Below, one piece after another: positions 1 through 5,082 of a stretch of DNA of 5,082 nt. The first letter of the stretch is position 1. Every line of letters starts with the position of its first letter. The notes under the pieces are model-generated. The model was given only the letters and a program-made list of their open reading frames with translations, did not search any database and had not been told where the DNA came from. The stretch is from an uncultured Rhodopirellula sp. GTDB lineage: Bacteria > Planctomycetota > Planctomycetia > Pirellulales > Pirellulaceae. The DNA lies in NCBI GenBank assembly GCA_913061385.1, contig CAJXTM010000388.1, positions 1 through 5,082 of the forward strand, written 5' to 3'. Made by a program: the position numbers and the translations under genes.

Positions 1-8
1 AGAGACAG
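1..8 (+). other. Probable residual Tn5/Nextera mosaic-end bases (artefact)
   Basis: The first eight bases, AGAGACAG, are identical to the 3' end of the 19-base mosaic end AGATGTGTATAAGAGACAG. They lie in the orientation expected where an insert begins right after a tagmentation site. A given 8-mer matches by chance about once in 65,536 positions, and the other end of this window carries an unambiguous Nextera adapter. I infer that genomic sequence starts at position 9. The alternative is coincidence, because the phosphatase reading frame also stays open through these bases. Confidence 0.7.
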
Positions 9-1600
9 GCATCATTGTTCTCGAAGATTTAAAAGCGGACACGGTATATCACTATCAACTGTTCGTGAACGATCTGCCGCATGGACTACCCGGACACTTT
101 CGAACACTGCCCAGCAAAGAAGATTCAAAAAATGCGGCACACAACCCCAAAGGACTCTTTAACTTCCGCTTCCAGATCGGCTCATGCGCGAACCAAAATC
201 CAATGCACGGGGGCGGACATCGCGCAACCACGTATGAGCACTTGAACAGCGACTGGGCAGATAAAGTTCATTTCCACATCATGAACGGTGACTGGCTGTA
301 CGAAGAATTGCGTACTCACCCCGTCGAAGCGTGGCGTTTGACCATGGGCCTGTCTGCCTTGCCACTGCCGGTGAAAATCATGCCGACCGTCGTCGGCGTT
401 TGGGAGAATTACAAACTGTATCTGAGCCGAGGGGTCGAACTCGCAAAATGGCATCGGAATGTGCCGAGCTATTTCACCTTTGATGACCACGAATTGGTGA
501 ATGACATCTGGGGTGCAGGTGAAACCGGCAAGCGGCATAGACGCACCGTATTTCGTGACATTGGTACTTATGCATGGCATGATTACTTGGGCTGGGCCAA
601 CCCCAAGGAACACAATCACAAAATTCATTTTGGTAAAGCACAAATGAAAGCTGGCAGTGATATTCTCCACGACCCAGATGCCGATTTCACAAAACTGCCC
701 TTGGATGAGATGCTGAATCTGCATGTCCACTGGGGCACCCCCGAAGCCGGTGTCAATGACATGAAATTTGATAACGATGAAGGGAACAAGAACTCTTACG
801 TCTATGACATCGTTGAGGTGATTGACGCACATCGGATCCGTGTGCACATGCCGGCAAAAGTTGATGACGCCAGCATCAGCTACTCCATTGGCCGCCGCAG
901 CTATGGCAAGTTCCGAGTTTCTAATTGCGAGTTCTACCTCATCGATACCCGAGGCGATCGGGATATGCATGATGTCCGCGATCGAGGCAAAAAAGGGGTT
1001 TCCATGTTGGGCAAGCCCCAGCGGGAGTGGTTGTTGAAGTCAATGAAGAACAGTGACGCAGATTTCTTCTTTGTCATTTCAACGGTTCCGTTCATGATCC
1101 CCCACAGCGGTGCGGGTGGATTCGAAGCCGATGCGCCCAACAAAGAGGAAGCATGGACGGGCTTTTTTGACGAACGCGAAATGTTGATCGAAGAATGGGA
1201 TAAGCTTGGCAAAAAAGTCTTTGTGATGACGGGCGACCTTCACAACAGTTTTGCGATCAAGGTCACCGAAAACATCTGGGAATTCTGCTGTGGACCTCAC
1301 AACAGCGTCAATCACGTTCCCGTCAACGACGAGAGTGATCGGCCCGCAACTGGAAAATTCAAATTTGGTCCCCGCGAATGCGACATCCGTTGGAGCAGTT
1401 ACATCCTTCCAGATCTTCCACGTTTGCAACGTCTCTATCCCCACTTTTGCGTGGTTCAAGTCAACAATGTGTTCAATATGCCCAAACAACTTGGTGGAAA
1501 ACGACTCGTTGCTTACCCACACCCTCAGGTAATCTTTCAATACTTTGATGGTCGCACCGGCGAACTAGCCTATGCAGAATCCATCACGGTAGACCACTGA
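2..1600 (+). CDS. PhoD-like metallophosphatase (alkaline phosphatase D family), 5'-truncated
   Basis: The reading frame is open from the left edge, so the GTG at 65 is internal and the true start and any export signal are missing; 532 codons remain. Counting from nt 2, residues about 1-38 resemble the end of the PhoD N-terminal beta-sandwich domain (KADTVYHYQL, then HFRTLP). The metallophosphatase domain follows with GSC (60-62; the Cys fits the iron ligand of PhoD), NGDWLYEE (95-102; Asp97 and Tyr100 spaced like the PhoD metal ligands), DDHE (161-164), IDTR (314-317), MLGKPQREWL (335-344) and GDLHNS (411-416). In this family such enzymes hydrolyse phosphomono- or diesters outside the cytoplasm with an Fe/Ca centre, usually to scavenge phosphate. 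About 90 residues (205-295) separate the DDHE half from the SYGKF-IDTR strand, which seems long for the family. The substrate cannot be inferred. The first two codons may be adapter. The family call is firm; the exact subfamily is not. Confidence 0.9.
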   Translation, partial: ETGIIVLEDLKADTVYHYQLFVNDLPHGLPGHFRTLPSKEDSKNAAHNPKGLFNFRFQIGSCANQNPMHGGGHRATTYEHLNSDWADKVHFHIMNGDWLYEELRTHPVEAWRLTMGLSALPLPVKIMPTVVGVWENYKLYLSRGVELAKWHRNVPSYFTFDDHELVNDIWGAGETGKRHRRTVFRDIGTYAWHDYLGWANPKEHNHKIHFGKAQMKAGSDILHDPDADFTKLPLDEMLNLHVHWGTPEAGVNDMKFDNDEGNKNSYVYDIVEVIDAHRIRVHMPAKVDDASISYSIGRRSYGKFRVSNCEFYLIDTRGDRDMHDVRDRGKKGVSMLGKPQREWLLKSMKNSDADFFFVISTVPFMIPHSGAGGFEADAPNKEEAWTGFFDEREMLIEEWDKLGKKVFVMTGDLHNSFAIKVTENIWEFCCGPHNSVNHVPVNDESDRPATGKFKFGPRECDIRWSSYILPDLPRLQRLYPHFCVVQVNNVFNMPKQLGGKRLVAYPHPQVIFQYFDGRTGELAYAESITVDH

Positions 1601-1761
1601 TCGCGCAACGCCCAAGCGGCCACAGCAACTGATGCCTTAGCGTGACACTTCTGCGGCCCAATCTCACGGCACCACAGACTACGCTCAGCCTCTTTTTAGC
1701 TGACCCTGTAGCACCCGCACAATGAATACGCTAGTGCTTTTACCACTGGCGTTCCTTCAGT

Positions 1762-1800
1762 CGGTGGTCTGAACCACATCCGGGCTGGCTCGAACCACCG
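1762..1800. repeat. Inverted repeat, 7-bp arms, with a competing smaller hairpin
   Basis: CGGTGGT (1762-1768) is perfectly complementary to ACCACCG (1794-1800) across a 25-base loop. The same left arm can instead form a tight hairpin, GTGGT-CTGA-ACCAC (1764-1777), because GAACCAC occurs twice (1771-1777 and 1792-1798). The two folds exclude each other. No T-run follows, so this is not a standard terminator. The pairing is seen directly; any function is unknown. Confidence 0.4.
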
Positions 1801-1889
1801 CACTTTCATGTGGACCGCTGCCAGGCCCCGCCTCGCGAGCGCAACATGCAGCCAACCGATCTCGAGAAGAACCTGAGATGTTGGACGCG

Positions 1890-1945
1890 GCACTGCCAAT
1901 GCGTTTTCGTATTGCAAGCAAGCCCACATCCAGCACAGCCAATGC
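1890..1945 (+). repeat. Imperfect 13-bp direct repeat, GCAC(T/A)GCCAATGC
   Basis: GCACTGCCAATGC at 1890-1902 recurs as GCACAGCCAATGC at 1933-1945, matching at 12 of 13 positions with starts 43 bp apart, about four helical turns. The second copy overlaps the right arm of the inverted repeat at 1912-1951. The spacing would suit a regulator binding two sites on one DNA face, but this is inference from pattern alone. Confidence 0.45.
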
Positions 1946-1951
1946 TTGCAA
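1912..1951. repeat. Perfect 9-bp inverted repeat (TTGCAAGCA / TGCTTGCAA)
   Basis: TTGCAAGCA (1912-1920) and TGCTTGCAA (1943-1951) are exact reverse complements separated by 22 bases. Each arm contains the palindrome TTGCAA. The element lies 170 bp upstream of the DUF11 start codon, in the only gap where its promoter could lie, so it could be an operator or an RNA hairpin in a long leader. No T-run follows it. No specific regulator is recognised. Confidence 0.45.
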
Positions 1952-2106
1952 ACGAAATCTGGCCTTCTCTCTCAATCAGCAGCATGTTTGGCTCTGCAGG
2001 TAGTATTTTGCGTACCCAACCAACGTGACGCTCGGTTTGCTCTTCCGTTTTGCCCCCCAAATCTGATAACGAACAGACTCGACTATGGATTTGCACGGAA
2101 TTACGT

Positions 2107-2112
2107 GAAGGA
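2107..2112 (+). promoter_or_regulatory. Ribosome binding site that fixes the DUF11 gene start
   Basis: GAAGGA ends 9 bases before the ATG at 2122, an ideal Shine-Dalgarno spacing. It directly abuts another in-frame ATG at 2113, which is too close for it to serve. The frame is also open further upstream to a TTG at 2050, but only the start at 2122 gives both a good ribosome binding site and an immediate signal peptide. Confidence 0.7.
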
Positions 2113-2121
2113 ATGCGACCC

Positions 2122-4860
2122 ATGAAATCTTTTGGCGTTCGCCTCGCTGCTGGCGCAGGCACCATTCTTGTTGTTGCTTACGCAATCGCGCTTGCGCAAA
2201 AAGACAAACAGGCTGTATCCGATTCGTGGAATGCGGAATCAGCTGTTGCTATGGATCCCGCTGTTCCAATTGGCAATGGAGAATCGCAACCGTGGCTTGA
2301 CCAACCCAACACGCAACTTGCCGACCAACAGCAAGCCTTGTCGTTCAATGGTTCTGCTGATCCAGCAGGATCACCGAGCCCCATTGAGCAAGTCAATCAC
2401 GACCAGCCACTCGATGCGACTCCTGCTGTTGCTATGGCTGGGTTCAACTCATTCTCACCTGATCCAAGTAACGAAGACCAGACCACGCTCGTTACGACTC
2501 CGCAAGTTCCATTGCCAAACGACGCGATTCTATCGCCTGCGACTGCCATTGCAGCGGACGGAACCTTGCCGAACAACGAATCAAGTTTTCAAACACAATC
2601 TGCCGCCAGCTTATCGCTGCCAGACTCTGGAGCGACTGGCTTCGCAAATCCAAGCTTCGATAATCCCCCCAGCGGCGTTCAAGAACTGGTTGCAAATGCA
2701 CCAGAGCCGTTTGCTAGTGCACCAGAGCCGTTTGCTAGTGCACCAGAACCGTTTGCTAGTGCACCAGAACTGGCAACAGGTTTTGGAACACCGATGTTAG
2801 AGACAACTGCTGCTGAAGAACAAGCAGCAATGACCGCCCCCGGTATCGGCGGTTTCGCTGAACCCAATGCATCGACGTTCGCTGACGTCGCGGCCGCAGG
2901 TTTAGCGACGACCGCCGCAGCAACGGCAGCTTTGACGGAAGCCACCCCGGCTGGAGCAGGTTTAGGATTCCCAACCGATACACCCGTTGTTAGTGCCCTG
3001 CCGGAATCAACCGAAATCGGTGCTCAAGCAACCTCGCAGGAACTGCCGACAGCTTCGCAATACATCAACGGAGTTCCGACTCCTGCCAACACACTACGAG
3101 GCTCAGCACCGGTTCAAAACAACTTGCGTTCCACAGACGGGACGGGCACGTTCGCGAGCAGCAACGCGACCGATTTAATGGCAGAACCTCCTCCAACATT
3201 TGATAATCAGCCGCGTTTCCAAAACTCGGTTGAGAATAGCTCTGGACTCCAAGCCTTTGCTGCTGACCCAGATGCGGCCGGCATGGAAGCCGGTTCTCTC
3301 GCTGCACTAGGCGCCAGCGTGATGATCAATCCAGCGACGGCCGCAACGGTTGCCGGCCCAGCCACAATCCGAACTGAGCCGACCACAACGTCCAATGACA
3401 GCTACGCAGCGAACCCCGTGAATATGGTTCCTCCGAACACGGCTATCGCTCTGGCACCGAATGCAACCACTGATGCACCTGGGGAGCGCCGCCTCGAAGG
3501 CGCACAAACGCCAAGTGTGATCATTCAGAAGCGGGCTCCTGCTGAGGTCAAGGTAGGCAAGCCGGCCGCGTTCATTATTAATGTCCGCAACGTGGGTGCG
3601 GTGGAAGCCCTCGATGTCGAAGTACACGATCGCATCCCTGCCGGAATGCGACTGGCCGATGCCTCGCCACCTCCACAAATCCAAGGCAACCTGTTGATGT
3701 GGCAAATCGGTTCGATGCCAGCCGGCGACGAACGCACCATCACACTGCAGTTGATCCCCGAGCAAGAAGGTGAACTCGGAAGTGTCGCTCGTGTCAGTTT
3801 TGAAGCTGCAGCCTCAGTTCGCACCATCGCTACTCGACCGATCCTCAAGATCGAACAACAAGCACCTGAAAAAGTCTTGATCGGACAACAACTCGAAATC
3901 GGCCTCACGATCTCGAACACTGGGTCTGGTAAAGCGACTAACGTTGAGATTTGGGAAGATGTGCCGATTGGGCTTTCGCATCCAGAGGGGCCGCAACTCA
4001 AGCAAAACATCGGAACGTTGATGCCGGGCGAAGTACGCAACGACTCTTTATTCTTAAAAGCAGAGAAGCCCGGTATTATCCAAAACACCATTCGTTTGGT
4101 TGGTGACGACGGATTGACTACCGAAGAAACGGTTGCCGTCGAAGTTATCGCACCTCAGTTGCAAGTCACCTTAAAGGGTCCATCTCGGCGTTTCCTTGAA
4201 CGGCAGGCGAGCTACGAACTGAACGTCTCAAACGCAGGGACAGCCGCCGCTACCAACGTAGAGATTTCGGTTCAATTGTCTCGTGGTTTCACTTTTGTCA
4301 GCACGGATTTCGAGGGACAGTATGACCCAAATCGACATGCTGTATTTTGGTCGCTCGCGCAGCTGCCACCCGGTTCCAATGGAGTCGTGCCGCTCACTCT
4401 GTTGCCCGTGGAAACTGGCGAACAGGTGATCAAGATCAACGCCAGCGCCGACCTGAGCTCGGTTGCTCAAACTGAACGAAAGATGACAGTTGAAGGCTTC
4501 GCTGACTTGGACTTTTCGATCACCAATCCCAAGGGTCCGATTGAGATCGGTGCGGACACAACTTACGACATCGTCGTCCACAACAGTGGTTCAAAGCCTG
4601 ACACCAACGTTCGCGTTCAGGTCCAACTACCCGCAGGTTTGGAACTTCTCAGCGTCGACGGTGACGCCGGAACAGATGGAAATGGCCTCGTAGCCTTTCA
4701 ACCCAAAACTCAGTTGGCACCGGGACAGGAATTCAAATACCGTGTTCGTGTGCGTGGCACAACGGCAGGCACCCACATTGCCAAAGCCGTGGTGGTTAGT
4801 GACCAAAGTTCGGTCCCCGTCACTAAAGAAGACACGACTCGTGTCTACGCGGATCACTAG
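2122..4860 (+). CDS. Exported protein with four tandem DUF11 repeats and a long low-complexity spacer
   Basis: The product is 912 residues. Residues 1-25 form a signal peptide: basic Lys2 and Arg7, a hydrophobic core 8-24, and Ala-Leu-Ala at 23-25 for cleavage before Gln26. Residues 26 to about 460 are Ala/Pro/Ser/Thr/Asn/Gln-rich and look disordered. They include three APEPFAS repeats (193-213) and an Ala/Thr-rich stretch (257-281), with no Lys from 30 to 469. Residues about 464-909 are four DUF11-type beta-sandwich repeats (about 464-573, 574-677, 678-790, 795-909). Each carries an N-x-G signature followed by a D/N-V strand, for example NVRNVGAVEALDVEV, TISNTGSGKATNVEI and VHNSGSKPDTNVRV. 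DUF11 repeats occur in bacterial surface proteins, including planctomycetal ones and chlamydial OmcB. I infer an envelope or extracellular structural or adhesive role. There is no enzyme motif, sorting signal, C-terminal membrane segment or cysteine. The exact function is unknown. Confidence 0.88.
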   Translation: MKSFGVRLAAGAGTILVVAYAIALAQKDKQAVSDSWNAESAVAMDPAVPIGNGESQPWLDQPNTQLADQQQALSFNGSADPAGSPSPIEQVNHDQPLDATPAVAMAGFNSFSPDPSNEDQTTLVTTPQVPLPNDAILSPATAIAADGTLPNNESSFQTQSAASLSLPDSGATGFANPSFDNPPSGVQELVANAPEPFASAPEPFASAPEPFASAPELATGFGTPMLETTAAEEQAAMTAPGIGGFAEPNASTFADVAAAGLATTAAATAALTEATPAGAGLGFPTDTPVVSALPESTEIGAQATSQELPTASQYINGVPTPANTLRGSAPVQNNLRSTDGTGTFASSNATDLMAEPPPTFDNQPRFQNSVENSSGLQAFAADPDAAGMEAGSLAALGASVMINPATAATVAGPATIRTEPTTTSNDSYAANPVNMVPPNTAIALAPNATTDAPGERRLEGAQTPSVIIQKRAPAEVKVGKPAAFIINVRNVGAVEALDVEVHDRIPAGMRLADASPPPQIQGNLLMWQIGSMPAGDERTITLQLIPEQEGELGSVARVSFEAAASVRTIATRPILKIEQQAPEKVLIGQQLEIGLTISNTGSGKATNVEIWEDVPIGLSHPEGPQLKQNIGTLMPGEVRNDSLFLKAEKPGIIQNTIRLVGDDGLTTEETVAVEVIAPQLQVTLKGPSRRFLERQASYELNVSNAGTAAATNVEISVQLSRGFTFVSTDFEGQYDPNRHAVFWSLAQLPPGSNGVVPLTLLPVETGEQVIKINASADLSSVAQTERKMTVEGFADLDFSITNPKGPIEIGADTTYDIVVHNSGSKPDTNVRVQVQLPAGLELLSVDGDAGTDGNGLVAFQPKTQLAPGQEFKYRVRVRGTTAGTHIAKAVVVSDQSSVPVTKEDTTRVYADH
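2698..2769 (+). repeat. 21-bp in-frame tandem repeat, 3 full copies plus 9 bp
   Basis: Three contiguous 21-bp units (2698-2718, 2719-2739, 2740-2760) each encode APEPFAS, and a 9-bp partial copy (2761-2769) encodes APE. Units 1 and 2 are identical. Unit 3 differs only by a synonymous G to A at 2748 (GAG to GAA), and the partial copy also has GAA. The near identity at nucleotide level points to recent duplication by slippage rather than protein-level selection alone. Changes in copy number would keep the frame. Confidence 0.97.
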
Positions 4861-4905
4861 AAACCTGAACTGCACTCGGCCATACGATGGTGAGTTCCAG
4901 TTGGG
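4861..4905. other. Short gap between convergent genes, no clear terminator
   Basis: Only 45 bp separate the two convergent stop codons. The gap holds no strong hairpin and no T-run on either strand. A small perfect hairpin, GCGAA-GCC-TTCGC (4909-4921), lies just inside the end of the minus-strand gene without a T tract. Termination here may be Rho-dependent or may overlap the coding ends. Confidence 0.5.
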
Positions 4906-5042
4906 TCAGCGAAGCCTTCGCATGTAAGACAGGAACGCCCGGTTGGTTTGTTCAAGAGTCATATCAAAACACTCTTCAAATTCATCGATTCGCTGACGCT
5001 TGGTCTTTTCGGCGAGGTACTTTCCTTCGCTCAACAGACGCA
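4906..5042 (-). CDS. C-terminal fragment of a convergent gene, function unknown
   Basis: Reading leftward from the adapter junction, 44 codons remain open and end in TGA (complement of 4906-4908). The fragment starts RLLSEGKYLAEK and ends LSYMRRLR. It is rich in Lys, Arg and Glu, looks helical, and has the composition of real protein. The IDEFEECFDMTLEQTNRAFL stretch followed by a short basic tail recalls the C-terminal helices of some planctomycetal DUF1570-type proteins, but that is a weak impression and I do not assign a family. The 5' part is lost because the genomic sequence stops at the adapter. The adapter would add an in-frame GTG (5041-5043) and a stop (complement of 5050-5052), so a caller might wrongly report a complete 45-residue gene here. 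Confidence 0.6.
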
Positions 5043-5082
5043 CTGTCTCTTATACACATCTCCGAGCCCACGAGACCGAGGC
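5043..5082 (+). other. Untrimmed Illumina Nextera adapter (not genomic)
   Basis: Positions 5043-5061 read CTGTCTCTTATACACATCT, the Tn5 mosaic end as seen in read-through. Positions 5062-5076 read CCGAGCCCACGAGAC, the P7-side Nextera adapter. The last six bases, CGAGGC, fit the beginning of the i7 index CGAGGCTG (N710). All 34 fixed adapter bases match in order, so genomic sequence ends at about 5042. Confidence 0.98.

Larger units (their letters stand above)
1601..2121. other. Long intergenic region without a convincing gene
   Basis: These 521 bp separate the phosphatase stop from the start of the DUF11 gene. Several open frames of 60-120 codons cross the region on both strands, but they overlap one another, resemble no family I know, and lack a clear ribosome binding site. 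No strong sigma-70 promoter could be picked out, and there is no classic hairpin-plus-T-run terminator after 1600; a T5 tract at 1692-1696 sits inside the loop of a weak 5-bp inverted repeat (1685-1703). The region does hold the repeats listed separately, all more than 170 bp upstream of the DUF11 start. It presumably contains the promoter of that gene, and a small RNA cannot be excluded. Confidence 0.6.

Noticed and set aside
182..970. A 262-codon open frame antisense to the phosphatase gene
   Set aside because: It lies wholly opposite a frame with clear PhoD motifs, its translation resembles no family, and such antisense frames arise from the codon use of the real gene.
1685..1703. TCAGC...GCTGA inverted repeat with a T5 tract as a terminator of the phosphatase gene
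   Set aside because: The stem is only 5 bp and the T tract is in the loop rather than after the stem.
1787..1796. GGTTCGAGCC on the minus strand, like a tRNA T-loop
   Set aside because: The T-stem has a mismatch, no acceptor, D or anticodon arms can be fitted around it, and no CCA end is present.
2041..2070. TTCCGT / GATAAC as a sigma-70 promoter for the DUF11 gene
   Set aside because: The -35 match is poor and the better upstream TTGCTC is 22 bases from the -10, too far for a normal spacer.
1696..2165. Several overlapping 70-120 codon open frames in the intergenic gap
   Set aside because: They overlap each other on both strands, have odd Cys/Arg-rich composition, no clear ribosome binding site and no recognisable domain.
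2132..2800. A 222-codon open frame in another + frame inside the DUF11 gene
   Set aside because: Its product is an out-of-frame reading of the low-complexity spacer, rich in Leu and Arg, with no plausible start signal; the DUF11 frame has the signal peptide and the domains.
5043..5061. The Tn5 mosaic end as evidence of a natural Tn5 insertion
   Set aside because: The next 15 bases are the synthetic P7-side Nextera adapter followed by an index, so it is a library artefact and not a resident transposon.

Overview
The window looks like a complete 5 kb assembly fragment from a planctomycete, most likely a Rhodopirellula-like member of the Pirellulaceae. That placement is inference. It rests on a large secreted protein with tandem DUF11 repeats behind a long low-complexity spacer, a PhoD-like metallophosphatase, wide gene spacing, and a base composition I judge by eye to be slightly above 50% GC. 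No rRNA, tRNA, mobile element or CRISPR array is visible.

Layout. Positions 1-8 match the last 8 bases of the Tn5/Nextera mosaic end and are probably adapter. A PhoD-like phosphatase gene that has lost its 5' end runs to 1600 on the + strand. A gap of 521 bp (1601-2121) holds no convincing gene but contains several inverted and direct repeats. A 912-residue exported DUF11 protein is encoded at 2122-4860 (+), with its start set by a well-placed GAAGGA ribosome binding site. After 45 bp, the 3' end of a convergent gene is readable on the - strand (4906-5042, 44 residues). Positions 5043-5082 are Nextera read-through: the 19-base mosaic end, the 15-base P7-side adapter and the first six bases of an i7 index.

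How the genes relate. The phosphatase and the DUF11 protein share a strand, but the 521 bp gap argues against a tight operon. Both probably act outside the cytoplasm: the phosphatase would release phosphate from organic phosphoesters, and the DUF11 protein looks like a structural or adhesive envelope protein. Nothing in the sequence links them in one pathway. I see no convincing new multi-gene system. The most distinctive biology is the spacer of the DUF11 protein: 296 consecutive residues without Lys or Arg, including a nearly perfect 21-bp tandem repeat. The most practical finding is adapter at one end for certain and probably at both, so the genes at both edges are cut by the library and assembly rather than by evolution.
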